The notes: generated from the letters alone by a model not told the origin. Shown: positions 1 through 9,678, numbered from the stretch's first letter. The stretch: 64,000 nucleotides of DNA from an uncultured Collinsella sp. (GCA_958415625.1 CATYZI010000001.1:1-64000), one strand, 5' to 3'. A program made the numbers and translations.

Positions 1-61
1 ATGATTGGTTGTTGAGCGTTGGTCAAAATGGTTGTTTTTACAGTAGCGCTAACACGCCCCC

Positions 62-1174
62 CTACGCCTCCTCGGCCATGAGGCCGACCGCCCATACCCA
101 GCAGGCGAGCTCGCGCGCCGTGGCCACGTTCGCCTTGTTGCCGTGGACCCCGCGCGCGAGCAGCGCCTCCCGCCTCTCGACCAGCCTCCGCACGCCCTTG
201 GCGGCATGCCTCCGGGCGGCCGGGTCCGGGGCCTGGCCCTTGGCGAGGTCCTTCGGCCGCCCGGAGCACGTCAGGTAGTGCCACGCGGCCTCGACCAGCG
301 TCTTTCTCAGGTGCTTGTTGCCGGCCTTGGTGATCGCGCCCCTGCGGTCGCTCTCCCCGCTGGAGTGCTCGGAGGGCGTCAGGCCGACCCATGCGGCGAA
401 CGACCGGGCGTTCCTGAACCTCGAGAACTCGCCGGCCTCGAACACGAGGTCGGCGGCCGTCGCGGTGTCGACGCCCTTGAGGCAGCGCAGGGAGTCGACC
501 CTCCTCCTCCATCTGGGCTTGCGGGCCTCGGCCTCGACGAGCCCCTCGAGCCGCGCCTTCTCCTCCGCCGCCCGCCTGACCGCGTCGACGTAGTAGGCGA
601 GCACGTCGTTGTCGGCCCCCTCCGCGAACCTAATCGACTCGATCCAGGACCAGTGCGCCCGGGTCCAGTTGCCCTTCCTGCGGCCGGTGGGCGTCCTCTC
701 GTCGAAGGCGAGCCCGTGCCTGAGCAGGAACTTGGAGAGCCGCTGCTTCGCGCGCGAGAGGTCGTCCCTCGCGTCCTCGAGCGCCCTGGTCAGGTCGCGG
801 GCGGCCTCGCACTCGTCGTCGGGGACCCACACCTCGACCACGTTGCCGACCGACAGCATGCGGGCGAGGAACTCGGCGTCGTTGCGGTCGTTCTTCCTGC
901 GCCTGTCCGCGCTGGGCTTGATCATCTTCGAGACGGCGCCGACCACGCAGTCGACCCCGAGGCCGGAAAGCCTCTTCTGCAGGTCGAACCCCGTGACCCC
1001 GGACTCGTACACGCACCTGGCCTTTGGGTCCACGGACCGCACCCACTCCGCGACTGCCCCGGCGTCGTAGCCGAAGGTCGCGCAGCGCACCTCCCCGGTC
1101 ATGACGTCGAGGGAGACTGCCTTTATCGAGCGGGCGTGGACGTCGAGGCCGACGAAGGTGGTAGTATCGAGCAT
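62..1174 (-). CDS. IS110-family transposase (DEDD/serine recombinase)
   Basis: This 370-residue protein matches the IS110/IS116/IS902 family, whose transposases recombine DNA under guidance of an element-encoded bridge RNA. The N-terminal RuvC-like DEDD domain shows FVGLDVHARS, a Glu in VYESG, and the paired acids of KNDRNDAEFLAR. The C-terminal Transposase_20 domain shows LKGVDTATAADLV and then AAWVGLTPSEHSSGES, which carries the expected catalytic Ser. I chose the ATG at 1174 because an AAGGGG Shine-Dalgarno sits five bases before it; an in-frame ATG at 1189 has no such site. It appears full length and intact. As usual for the family there are no terminal inverted repeats to mark the ends. 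The non-coding end upstream (above 1174) folds strongly and is listed separately. Confidence 0.93.
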   Translation of the reverse strand: MLDTTTFVGLDVHARSIKAVSLDVMTGEVRCATFGYDAGAVAEWVRSVDPKARCVYESGVTGFDLQKRLSGLGVDCVVGAVSKMIKPSADRRRKNDRNDAEFLARMLSVGNVVEVWVPDDECEAARDLTRALEDARDDLSRAKQRLSKFLLRHGLAFDERTPTGRRKGNWTRAHWSWIESIRFAEGADNDVLAYYVDAVRRAAEEKARLEGLVEAEARKPRWRRRVDSLRCLKGVDTATAADLVFEAGEFSRFRNARSFAAWVGLTPSEHSSGESDRRGAITKAGNKHLRKTLVEAAWHYLTCSGRPKDLAKGQAPDPAARRHAAKGVRRLVERREALLARGVHGNKANVATARELACWVWAVGLMAEEA

Positions 1175-1176
1175 GG

Positions 1177-1270
1177 GAGCCCCTTCCATGAATGCGGCGT
1201 GGCCGCCGCGGCTGAATTAGACACTCACCATTGTCGGCCTAATCCGCGGTCTTTCATGCAGCAGGGGCTC
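1177..1270 (-). ncRNA. Candidate IS110 bridge-RNA / non-coding-end hairpin
   Basis: Directly upstream of the transposase the DNA forms one long nested hairpin. GAGCCCC (1177-1183) pairs with GGGGCTC (1264-1270), CATGAA (1187-1192) with TTCATG (1253-1258), CCGCGG (1206-1211) with CCGCGG (1244-1249), and ATTAG (1216-1220) with CTAAT (1239-1243). Internal loops lie between the stems. IS110 elements are known to encode a structured bridge RNA in a non-coding end, so this is the natural place for it. Transcription in the transposase direction and the loop functions are inference. Confidence 0.45.
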
Positions 1271-1273
1271 TCA

Positions 1274-1563
1274 ATGTTTTTATGTCCTGCTCATATCGTC
1301 TCTGCAGTGTTTTTCTCCATATTTGGACATGTGTTGGGGTTATATCCCATTCAGATAGCGCTCGGTATTATTGGTGCAATCGCGATAGCAATTACCGCCG
1401 TTGTTTCATTAAAAATGGTTGGAATACAGGTCTCCAAGAATTGATATATCGATTGACGAGCTATCCGAAGCGTCGAGCCTTCTTGATGGACATGACTATT
1501 CGTCACAAATCATTCCGCGCATCGCCGGGGTTCCAGTAATACTCGATATATCTGGATGCCCTC
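1274..1563 (+). pseudogene. AT-rich remnant of a membrane-protein gene beside IS110
   Basis: From 1274 a 56-codon frame encodes a strongly hydrophobic stretch (IQIALGIIGAIAIAITAVVS), stopping at 1444. The next frame, 1440-1563, reads on with protein-like composition (IDELSEASSLLDGHDYSSQI) up to a stop. Base composition is much more AT-rich than the neighbours. I read this as a decayed gene interrupted or truncated near the IS110 insertion. The family is not recognisable, and an alternative is a genuine small membrane protein of 56 residues. The remaining spacer to 1684 contains a TAAAAT -10-like sequence near 1640 that may serve dnaE. Confidence 0.3.
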
Positions 1564-1684
1564 ATTCCCCTTTTTGAAGGTCCCAAAAAGACTGCCCGTG
1601 TGGGTTTGGCTAGGTTCGGGTGCTATCCGCGCCGTGCGGTAAAATCGTTCAGTCAGAACACGAACCCGCATCGGAGCTCATCAC

Positions 1685-4600
1685 ATGGCATTCGTCCATC
1701 TGCACAACCACACCGTTTTCTCCATGCTCGACGGCGCAACCCGTATCCAGGATATGGTCAATCGCGCCGTAGAGCTGGGCATGCCCGCCGTCGCCATTAC
1801 CGACCACGGCTACATGTATGGCGTGCCCGACCTGGCGCTGGCCTGCGACGCCGTCAACCACAACACGCCTGAGTACAAAACCTGGAGTCACGACAAGGCC
1901 TTTTTGGAAAAGGATCGCCGCGACGAGCTGGTGGAGCCCGATCCCGAGGAAAACCCGCGCGAGCATGCCCAGTATGTGAAGGACATGGCCATGTGGGACG
2001 AGAAGGGCAACATCGACGAGCTCAAGCCGCCTCTGGTCATCAAGCCCATCTTTGGCTGCGAGGTCTACTTTACGCCGGACGAGACCCTTGCTCGCGACCA
2101 TAAGCCCGAGCTCTACCACATGATCCTTCTGGCCAAGGACCAGGAGGGCTACGTCAACCTGATGCAGACGGTCTCCGAGGCAGCCGTGCAGGGCTTTTAC
2201 TACAAGCCCCGCGTGACGCTCGACAACCTGCGCCGCCACGCCAAGGGCATGATCTGCACCAGCGCCTGCATCGCGGGCATCATTCCCAAATACATCGACC
2301 GCGGTGACATGGAGGGCGCCATCAAGTGGGCCGAGACCTTCCGCGATACCTTTGAACCCGGCGACTTTTATATCGAGATCCAGGAACACGGCATCACCAC
2401 CGACAACGGCCTGACCGATGAGCAGATGGACCGCACGCTCATCGACATCGCCAAGCAGGTAGGCGTCAAGGTCATCGCCACCAACGACTTCCACTACCTG
2501 CGCCGCGAGGACGCTCCCGTGCAGGACGTCATCATGTGCATCGGCATGAACGCCAAGGTCGACGACCCCAACCGCATGCGCATGACTGGCTCGGAGTTTT
2601 ACATGAAGACCGAGGAGGAGATGCGGGCGATGTTCCCGTATTGCCCCGAGGCCTGCGACAACACGCTCGAGATCGCCGACAAGTGCTACGTTGAGCTCGA
2701 CTGGGACTCCATCATCCTGCCGCGCTTCCCGTTGCTCGATCCCGGCGAGACGCACGAGAGCCAGTTCCGCCGCGAGTGCGAGAAGGGCCTGCGCCAGCAC
2801 TACGGCGACGACTGGGCTACGCGCGAGATCGGCGGCGTCAACATCAAAGAGCGCTTTGAGTACGAATACAAAGTCATCTGCGACAAGGGCTTTGCCGCCT
2901 ACTTTTTGATTGTTGCCGAGTACGTGCAATGGGCCAAGGACAACGGCATTGGCGTCGGCCCCGGCCGTGGCTCGGCTGCCGGCGCTATCGTCGCCTACGC
3001 CATGAACATCACCGCGTTCGATCCGCTCGAGAACGGCCTGATGTTCGAGAGGTTCCTGTCCCCGCAGCGTACCGAGATGCCCGATATCGATATGGACTTC
3101 GACGATGAGCGGCGCCTCGAGGTCGTGGAGCACGTTCGCCAGCTCTACGGCCCCGAGAAGGTCACCCACGTCATCACCTACTCGACCATTAAGGCCAAGC
3201 AGGCCATCAACGACGCCGCTCGCGTCCTGGACTACCCGGTCTACATGGGCCAGCGTCTGTCCAAGATGGTCTCGAGCGACCCCAAGGTCAAGCTCAAGCA
3301 GGTGCTCGAAAAGCAACCCGGCAAAGAGGACCTGTTTAACCCCGATTTTGCCGAGGCATATAAAAAGGACGACGACGCCCGCCGCATCATCGACACGGCG
3401 CTCTCAATCGAGGGCCTCACCCGTGGCGAGGGCGTGCACGCGTGCGCCGTTCTGATCTGCCGCGACCCCGTCAACGAGCACGTGCCCACCAAGCTCGACA
3501 CCAAGGGCGGCGTCGAGATTACCCAGTACGAGGGCCATACCGTTGCCGACATGGGCCTGCTCAAGATGGACTTCTTGGGCCTGCGCACGCTGACTGTTAT
3601 CTCCAAGGCCAAGGCAAACATCAAAAAGAACTTCGGCATCGACATCAAAGAGGAAGAGATTCCCTTTGACGACCCCGAGATCTTTAAGCTCATGGGTTCC
3701 GGCCACACCGCCGGCGTCTTCCAGGTCGAGTCCGCCGGCATGACGGCCACGATCAAGAACATGAAGCCCACCGAGTACAAGCACGTCGTAGCATTGATCG
3801 CCCTGTACCGCCCGGGCCCGCTGGGCGCCGGCATGGTTTCGTCCTACATCAACCGTATGAACGGCAAGGAGCCGGCGGTCTCCTACGACGACCGCCTGGA
3901 CGACATCCTGGGCGAAACCTACGGCACCATGGTCTACCAGGAGCAGGTTATGCTCATCTCCGTCGAGATGTGCGGCTTCTCCAAGGGCGAATCGGACTCG
4001 CGTATCCGTAAGCCCGTGGCTAAGAAGAAAATCAAGCTGCTCACGTCGACGGTGCTCCACTGGGAGGATGGCTCCGACGAGACCACCTACGACCACTGGA
4101 TGAACGGCGCCATCAAGAACAACTATACGCGCGAGGTCGCCCAAAAGATTTGGGACGATGTTCTCGAGTTCGCGTCCTACGCCTTCAACAAGTCGCACTC
4201 CGCCGGCTACGCCATCCTGGTTATGCAGACGGCGTGGCTCAAGGCGCACTATCCGCACGAGTACATGGCGGCCGTTCTGACGTCCTATACGGGCAAGACC
4301 GACAAGATCGTGCACTACGTCTCGGCATGCCGTCACGACGGCATCCCCGTGCTGTCGCCAGATGTCAACGAGTCCGGTACCGAGTTCACGGCTACCAAGG
4401 AGGGCGTGCGCTTTGGTCTGGCCGGCATCCGCGGCGTGGGCACCGGCGTGGCGCAGGCGATTATCGCCGAGCGCGAGGCGGGCGGCCCGTTTAAGACGCT
4501 GCACGACTTTGTCGAGCGCGTGGACTCGAGCCAGGCCAACCGCCGCGTGATCGAATCGCTCATCAAGGCAGGCGCCTTCGACTCCACGGGGTATCCGCGT

Positions 4601-5488
4601 CGCCAGATGATGCACTTTGTGGATAAGAACAACCCCGAGAACATCATCGATGCCGCGGTGAAGCGCCAGAAGGACCGCGCGAGCGGCCAGACGTCGTTCT
4701 TCGACATGTTTGGCGACGTTGAGGGCTCGGGCTTTGAGGTGAGCGTGCCCGATCCGGATGGCCAGGAATGGGACCGCCACCTTAAGCTGAGCCAGGAGAA
4801 GGAAGTTCTGGGTATCTATGTCTCGGACCACCCGCTGCGCCCGTTTGAGTATGCACTAGCCAAGGCGCGCGACTTCTCGTTCTCGCAGATCGACACCGGC
4901 TACGAGGTTCAGAATCCTACGGGCGGCACCATCAACCAGGAGATTCCCGAGGGCAAGGCGCTGTGGTGGGCCGGCATGGTCTCGAGCGTGTCCAAGCGCG
5001 TGACCAAAAACGGTGACCCCATGGGCATCGTGCAGCTCGAGGACATGGAAGGCGAGGCCACCGTCGTCGTGTTCCCCAAGACCTATAAAGAGGCCGAGGG
5101 GTACCTGTACGGCGAGGTCGATCCCGAGACCGGCGCGCAGCTGTCCGATGCCTTTGTGCGCATTAAGGGCAAGCTCGAGCGCTCGGACCGCGGCGACCAG
5201 ATCATCGCGCAGGAGATCGTGCCGCTCGAGCTTAACGAGGAGAACAACAAGCCCAAGGTGTTTGAGGTCATGGTGCCCAACAGCCGCTTTAGCCAGGGCA
5301 ATATGGCGCGTCTTGCCACGGTGCTTACCGCCAACCCGGGCGGCGATCGCGTGGAGATCTTTATCGAGCAGGTGGACGGGCGCGTGCTACGTGCCGAGGT
5401 GCCGGCCAAGGTCAACGCGCGCTCGATTCCGCTGCTGGCCGAGGCCAAGGCCATTGTGGGTAATCAGGGCAGAGTAACGGTGATCTAA
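1685..5488 (+). CDS. dnaE: DNA polymerase III subunit alpha
   Basis: Replicative polymerase catalytic subunit, 1267 residues, a normal DnaE1 length. The N-terminal PHP domain begins at once (MAFVHLHNHTVFSMLDG). The polymerase core shows GPGRGSAAG and the catalytic PDIDMDFDDERR motif (about 466-477), followed by LLKMDFLGLRTL. A helix-hairpin-helix region lies near residues 910-960 and an OB-fold near 1095-1190 (WWAGMVSSVSKRVTKNG). A lineage insert follows SDSRIRKPV (about 770-800). The start is supported by GGAG about nine bases upstream. The gene stands alone and is followed after one base by a palindromic repeat. Confidence 0.97.
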   Translation: MAFVHLHNHTVFSMLDGATRIQDMVNRAVELGMPAVAITDHGYMYGVPDLALACDAVNHNTPEYKTWSHDKAFLEKDRRDELVEPDPEENPREHAQYVKDMAMWDEKGNIDELKPPLVIKPIFGCEVYFTPDETLARDHKPELYHMILLAKDQEGYVNLMQTVSEAAVQGFYYKPRVTLDNLRRHAKGMICTSACIAGIIPKYIDRGDMEGAIKWAETFRDTFEPGDFYIEIQEHGITTDNGLTDEQMDRTLIDIAKQVGVKVIATNDFHYLRREDAPVQDVIMCIGMNAKVDDPNRMRMTGSEFYMKTEEEMRAMFPYCPEACDNTLEIADKCYVELDWDSIILPRFPLLDPGETHESQFRRECEKGLRQHYGDDWATREIGGVNIKERFEYEYKVICDKGFAAYFLIVAEYVQWAKDNGIGVGPGRGSAAGAIVAYAMNITAFDPLENGLMFERFLSPQRTEMPDIDMDFDDERRLEVVEHVRQLYGPEKVTHVITYSTIKAKQAINDAARVLDYPVYMGQRLSKMVSSDPKVKLKQVLEKQPGKEDLFNPDFAEAYKKDDDARRIIDTALSIEGLTRGEGVHACAVLICRDPVNEHVPTKLDTKGGVEITQYEGHTVADMGLLKMDFLGLRTLTVISKAKANIKKNFGIDIKEEEIPFDDPEIFKLMGSGHTAGVFQVESAGMTATIKNMKPTEYKHVVALIALYRPGPLGAGMVSSYINRMNGKEPAVSYDDRLDDILGETYGTMVYQEQVMLISVEMCGFSKGESDSRIRKPVAKKKIKLLTSTVLHWEDGSDETTYDHWMNGAIKNNYTREVAQKIWDDVLEFASYAFNKSHSAGYAILVMQTAWLKAHYPHEYMAAVLTSYTGKTDKIVHYVSACRHDGIPVLSPDVNESGTEFTATKEGVRFGLAGIRGVGTGVAQAIIAEREAGGPFKTLHDFVERVDSSQANRRVIESLIKAGAFDSTGYPRRQMMHFVDKNNPENIIDAAVKRQKDRASGQTSFFDMFGDVEGSGFEVSVPDPDGQEWDRHLKLSQEKEVLGIYVSDHPLRPFEYALAKARDFSFSQIDTGYEVQNPTGGTINQEIPEGKALWWAGMVSSVSKRVTKNGDPMGIVQLEDMEGEATVVVFPKTYKEAEGYLYGEVDPETGAQLSDAFVRIKGKLERSDRGDQIIAQEIVPLELNEENNKPKVFEVMVPNSRFSQGNMARLATVLTANPGGDRVEIFIEQVDGRVLRAEVPAKVNARSIPLLAEAKAIVGNQGRVTVI

Positions 5489-5489
5489 A

Positions 5490-5595
5490 ATGATTTTTCT
5501 GGGACGGGGATTAAAAAATCATTTTGGGTGATGCGTAACGGGCTGCCTTTCTGGGGCGGGGAATGATTTTTTCATCCCCGTCCCAGAAAAATCAT
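5490..5595. repeat. 106-bp palindrome made of two inverted 33-bp repeat units
   Basis: Unit 5490-5522 (begins ATGATTTTTCTGGGACGGGG, ends AAAAAATCAT) is repeated inverted at 5563-5595 with one substitution. Each unit is itself a hairpin, with ATGATTTTT pairing to AAAAATCAT around a GGGACGGGG loop. A third, identical copy of the unit lies at 52163-52195. It fills the dnaE-to-helicase spacer and may act as a terminator or a REP-like element. Confidence 0.8.
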
Positions 5596-5619
5596 TTGGC
5601 GGGTTGATTGGAGGAAGTG

Positions 5620-8600
5620 ATGGCGCAGGGGACGTTTGTGCAGGCGCTTCGCAAAGAGGCGGCGTTGAGCGGCACCTTTATGAAGGGCCGCTCGCTCATG
5701 CTCAACGGCGCCGTGCTGTCGATTGAGGACAGCGGCTCGCGCTTCTCCAAAAACGTGACGGTTGAGGGCTCGGTGCGCGGCTCGCGCGGCGACCTGTACA
5801 AGACGCACGTGGCGCTCGATATGGACGAGCACGAGGTGGTCGACTACGACTGCGACTGCCCCGCCGCCTATCGTTACCCCGGTATGTGCAAGCACGCTAT
5901 TGCCACGGCTCTGGCGTATTTGGATGCCAGCGGCGCCGAGCCCGTCGAAGGTTTGCGCACGCCGGTTCGCACGTTTACGGCGCAGTCGAAACAGCCCGCG
6001 CGCACCGCACCCAAAGCGCCGGCCGTCAACCCCAACTTTCCCTTTCCGGCGCCCGTCCCCACGAGCCCGAGCCTTGTGGCGGCGCTCTCCGATCTTTCGG
6101 ACGCGCGCATGGATGAGCTGGCGAGCATGCGCCGCAAGCTTGCCGGTGCCGTTGATCCCGACGCCCCCAAAGCGGCATTGGAGCCCTCGTTGGTGCCGTA
6201 CTACAATCCGCTGTTCGCTGACCGCTTTAGCTGGGCGCTCGAGTTCCGCATTCGCTGTGGATCGGTCTCCTACGTGGTCAAGGACATCGACGGCATGGCC
6301 GATGCCTACGTGCGCGGCGGCACGTTCTCCTATGGCAAGAAGCTCACGTTTGTCCATTCACCTGAGGCCTTTGACGAAACATCGGCAAAGCTGCTCAACC
6401 TTGTTGCGACGACAGTTGCCTATCTCGATGACATCACAAGCTCGCGTTCGGCGTCGTACGACTTTGCCCGCAGTGGTTTTGTTGCCGAGCGTCAGTTGCC
6501 GCTGTCCGAGCATAGCATCGTATATGTGCTGGACCTGCTGTGCGGCCAGACCATCTCCTTTGAGCCCGCCTGGTCGCGGGGGATGACGACGCATCGCACC
6601 TACGACGTGGCGGTTGAGCTGTCTCCGCAAGGGGAGGACGAGGCATCCGCTAAGCGCCCACCGCTGCTTGCCGCCAAAATCGTGCCGGCGGCTGGTGGTA
6701 GCTATGACCTGCGCCTGCCCGCCGATATGTACTGCTTTGCGTCGGGCGATGCCGCCTACTTGGTTGACACGCGCCGCGCGCGCCGTACCGACGCTGCATT
6801 TGCTCAGCATGCCGCACCTTTTTTGTCGCGCTTGCTGCCGTGCCGCACGCCCGCCCATATTGCCGCCGAGCAGGTGGGTGAGTTCTGCCGTATGGCGCTG
6901 CCCATTTTGCGCGACTACACCGACCTCACCGCGCCCGCCGCGCTCGATACCGTGGCACCCGAGCCGAGCTTTGCTATGGCGATCGGTGTCGACGATGGGC
7001 TCGTGACCTGCAAAATTACGGTTACCTACGGCGATTGGTCGGCGGATCTCTTTAGCCTGGGCGCTCCGGGCAGCCCCTTCGAAGAGCAGCGCCCCGGTGT
7101 GCCGCCGCCCCGCGACGAGGTGGCGGAGTTTCGCGTTATGGATACGGCGGCCCTGTACTTCGATTTCTACGAGCGCGGTCTGGCGTTTGAGGAGCGCGAT
7201 GACGCCCGCTTGTTCTGCCTGCTGACCGAGGGCCTGTCTGCCCTGTCCGAACTGGGTGAGGTCATGCTCAGCGACCGTCTGCGCCAGATCTCGGTCCGCC
7301 CCGCGCCCAAGCTCTCGGTTCGTGCGACCGTTAAGAGCAATCTGCTCGATGTCGAGCTGGGCGCGAGCGGGCTTTCGGCCGCGGACCTTGCCGTCTATCT
7401 CGATTCGTACAAGCGCCACCAGACGTTCGCGCGCCTGACGTCCGGCGACATCGTGCGCCTGGATGAGGGAGCGCGTGCCGCGTTTGGTCTTGCCGAGGAC
7501 CTAGGCGTCGATGCCGTCGACCTGCTCGACGGCGTGTCGCTTCCCGCGTTGAGTACCCTTTTTGTCGATAGCATGCTCGCACGCACGCCGGCGCTCGAGG
7601 CCGATCGCGACGCTGCGTTCCGCCGCACCGTCGAGCGCCTGGACACGCTCGGCAAGATGGACTTTACGGTGCCGGCATCGCTCAAGGCAACGATGCGCGG
7701 CTACCAGGTCGACGGATACCAGTGGCTCGGCTCGCTCGAACACCTGGGCCTTGGCGGCATCTTGGCCGACGACATGGGCCTGGGCAAAACGCTCCAGATG
7801 ATCGCGCATATCCTGGCGCGCGTGGAGGCGGGGGACACCAAGCCCACGCTCGTGGTATGCCCGGCCTCACTCGTGTACAACTGGACTGCCGAGCTGGAGC
7901 GCTTTGCCCCGTCGCTCGATGTGTGCGCCATTGTGGGCGCCAAGGCTCAACGCCGCGTGCAGATCGCCGGCGTGGCCGAGCATAGCGTGGTCGTGACGTC
8001 GTATGACCTTATGCGGCGCGATATCGACGAGTACGTCGAGCAGGATTTTGCCCGCGTGGTGCTCGATGAGGCACAGTACATTAAAAATCCGCTCACGCAG
8101 GTGGCGCGCGCCGCCAAGCGCCTGCCTGCCGGCGTGCGCTTTGCCCTGACGGGCACGCCCATCGAAAACCGCCTGTCCGAGCTCTGGAGCATCTTCGACT
8201 TTTTGATGCCGGGCCTTTTGGGGACGCGCGAGTCGTTTGCCAAGCGCTTTGAGAGCCCCGTCGAGCATGCCGAGGGCGATAGCGCCGCTCGCCTGCAGGC
8301 GCTCGTGTCGCCGTTTGTGCTGCGCCGTGTTAAGGAAGACGTGGTGGCCGACCTGCCCGAGAAGATCGAAGACACCGTCATGGCGCAGCTTACCGGCGAG
8401 CAGCGCAAGCTCTACCTGGCCAACCAGGACCGCATCGCCCAGCAGGTGCAGCACCGCGAGGCTGGGGAGTTTAAGAAGGACAAACTCAAGGTGCTCGCCG
8501 AGCTCACCAAGCTGCGCCAGATCTGCTGCGACCCGCGTCTACACTACGAGGATTACAAGGCGGGGAGCGCCAAGCTCGATGCTTGCATGGAACTCGTTCA

Positions 8601-9087
8601 CGGAGCACTCGACGGCGGACACCACATTCTGCTGTTTAGCCAGTTCACGGGCATGCTCGATATCATCGGCAAGCGCCTGGCCAAGGAGGACATCGGCTTT
8701 CTTAAGCTCACGGGCGCATCGTCCAAGGAGAGCCGCGCCAAGATGGTCGCGCAGTTCCAGGCGGGCGAGGTACCGGTCTTTCTGATCTCGCTCAAGGCGG
8801 GCGGCGTGGGCCTGAACCTTACGGCTGCCGACGTGGTCATTCACTACGACCCGTGGTGGAACGTGGCGGCTCAGGACCAGGCGACCGACCGCGCCCACCG
8901 TATTGGCCAGCAACACACCGTGACCGTGTACAAGCTCATCGCCAAGGACACGATCGAGGAGCGCATCATGCAGATGCAGGAGTCCAAGCGCGACCTGGTC
9001 AACAGCGTGCTCGGCGGCGACGGTATCTCGTCGGCGCTGTTTACCCGCGAGGATGTTCTGGCACTGCTGGGAGGCGACGGACGCTAA
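5620..9087 (+). CDS. SNF2-family helicase with N-terminal SWIM zinc finger
   Basis: A 1155-residue ATP-dependent DNA translocase of the bacterial SNF2/RapA-like group. A SWIM zinc finger lies near the N terminus (CDCPAAYRYPGMCKH, about 78-92). A long poorly conserved middle follows, then the SNF2 ATPase with Walker A DDMGLGKT (~717), the DEAQ box LDEAQYIKN (~816) and the C-terminal helicase lobe with ATDRAHRIGQ (~1088). SWIM fingers bind DNA or protein partners; the cellular role, remodelling of nucleoprotein or of stalled RNA polymerase, is inferred. The start is the ATG at 5620 after GGAGG; a TTG four codons earlier is less likely. It lies downstream of dnaE but is separated by a large palindrome, so co-transcription is uncertain. 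Confidence 0.92.
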   Translation: MAQGTFVQALRKEAALSGTFMKGRSLMLNGAVLSIEDSGSRFSKNVTVEGSVRGSRGDLYKTHVALDMDEHEVVDYDCDCPAAYRYPGMCKHAIATALAYLDASGAEPVEGLRTPVRTFTAQSKQPARTAPKAPAVNPNFPFPAPVPTSPSLVAALSDLSDARMDELASMRRKLAGAVDPDAPKAALEPSLVPYYNPLFADRFSWALEFRIRCGSVSYVVKDIDGMADAYVRGGTFSYGKKLTFVHSPEAFDETSAKLLNLVATTVAYLDDITSSRSASYDFARSGFVAERQLPLSEHSIVYVLDLLCGQTISFEPAWSRGMTTHRTYDVAVELSPQGEDEASAKRPPLLAAKIVPAAGGSYDLRLPADMYCFASGDAAYLVDTRRARRTDAAFAQHAAPFLSRLLPCRTPAHIAAEQVGEFCRMALPILRDYTDLTAPAALDTVAPEPSFAMAIGVDDGLVTCKITVTYGDWSADLFSLGAPGSPFEEQRPGVPPPRDEVAEFRVMDTAALYFDFYERGLAFEERDDARLFCLLTEGLSALSELGEVMLSDRLRQISVRPAPKLSVRATVKSNLLDVELGASGLSAADLAVYLDSYKRHQTFARLTSGDIVRLDEGARAAFGLAEDLGVDAVDLLDGVSLPALSTLFVDSMLARTPALEADRDAAFRRTVERLDTLGKMDFTVPASLKATMRGYQVDGYQWLGSLEHLGLGGILADDMGLGKTLQMIAHILARVEAGDTKPTLVVCPASLVYNWTAELERFAPSLDVCAIVGAKAQRRVQIAGVAEHSVVVTSYDLMRRDIDEYVEQDFARVVLDEAQYIKNPLTQVARAAKRLPAGVRFALTGTPIENRLSELWSIFDFLMPGLLGTRESFAKRFESPVEHAEGDSAARLQALVSPFVLRRVKEDVVADLPEKIEDTVMAQLTGEQRKLYLANQDRIAQQVQHREAGEFKKDKLKVLAELTKLRQICCDPRLHYEDYKAGSAKLDACMELVHGALDGGHHILLFSQFTGMLDIIGKRLAKEDIGFLKLTGASSKESRAKMVAQFQAGEVPVFLISLKAGGVGLNLTAADVVIHYDPWWNVAAQDQATDRAHRIGQQHTVTVYKLIAKDTIEERIMQMQESKRDLVNSVLGGDGISSALFTREDVLALLGGDGR

Positions 9088-9237
9088 CCCGCTCGGGTGG
9101 GGCCGCCAGGGCGGATGGCACACGCTGCCCCATCGTCCCCGCCCGTTATGTGTTCATTTGCAATGCCGTGGATGGTTTGTCTGCCTTTGGGCATAAGAAC
9201 CATCAAGAACATTGGCACATCAGCAAAGGAGAACATC

Positions 9238-9600
9238 ATGGCGAAATTCTTTAAGGACCCCAATGGCAAGCTCATTGCCGCCCTTGGCAACGACGTTGCA
9301 ACCCCTGCCGGCTGCACGGAGCTGACCGCGAACACCGAGGATGCGGCGCACGAGAAGCACGTGCCGGTCGTCGAGAGCGAGCGTGACGGTCACGTGATCC
9401 GCGCACGCGTGGGCTCGGTCGAGCACCCCAGCCTGCCCGAGCACTATATTGAGTGGATCGCTCTTGAGGCCGAGGGCCGCTTAGAGGTCCATTACCTTGA
9501 GCCCGGCATGAAGCCCGCGACGTTTTTTGCCGGCGGTTCCAAGACCGGTACCGTCTATGCCTACTGCAACCTGCACGGGCTGTGGTCCGCGACATTCTAG
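9238..9600 (+). CDS. Superoxide reductase (neelaredoxin-type, 1Fe)
   Basis: A 120-residue iron protein that reduces superoxide to peroxide without making oxygen, typical of anaerobes. The SOR iron-site ligands are visible: His41 in EKHVPVVE, His63 and His69 in HPSLPEHYIEWI, and Cys110 and His113 in YCNLHGLW. The N-terminal desulforedoxin Cys4 centre found in desulfoferrodoxin is absent, as the first 35 residues hold only one Cys, so this is a one-iron enzyme. The start ATG follows AAAGGAG. The gene is monocistronic, with a hairpin terminator after it. Electron donor genes are not adjacent. Confidence 0.9.
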   Translation: MAKFFKDPNGKLIAALGNDVATPAGCTELTANTEDAAHEKHVPVVESERDGHVIRARVGSVEHPSLPEHYIEWIALEAEGRLEVHYLEPGMKPATFFAGGSKTGTVYAYCNLHGLWSATF

Positions 9601-9645
9601 GAGCGCGCCCCCGCTCGGGGTATCATAGCTAGCATATGCACATGC

Positions 9646-9678
9646 AAGCGCCGACTGCATTATGCGGCCGGCGCTTTT
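9646..9678 (+). terminator. Rho-independent terminator after superoxide reductase gene
   Basis: Stem AAGCGCCG (9646-9653) pairs with CGGCGCTT (9669-9676) and is followed by TT and an AC-rich stretch. Confidence 0.6.

Noticed and set aside
143..1444. Long + strand open frame across the IS110 transposase
   Set aside because: The first two thirds are the antisense of the transposase, with Arg/Pro/Gly-rich composition; only the last ~56 codons could be genuine and are listed as a remnant.
1649..3316. 555-codon open frame antisense to dnaE
   Set aside because: His/Val/Ala/Asp-rich shadow of the codon bias of dnaE, with no family motif and no ribosome site.
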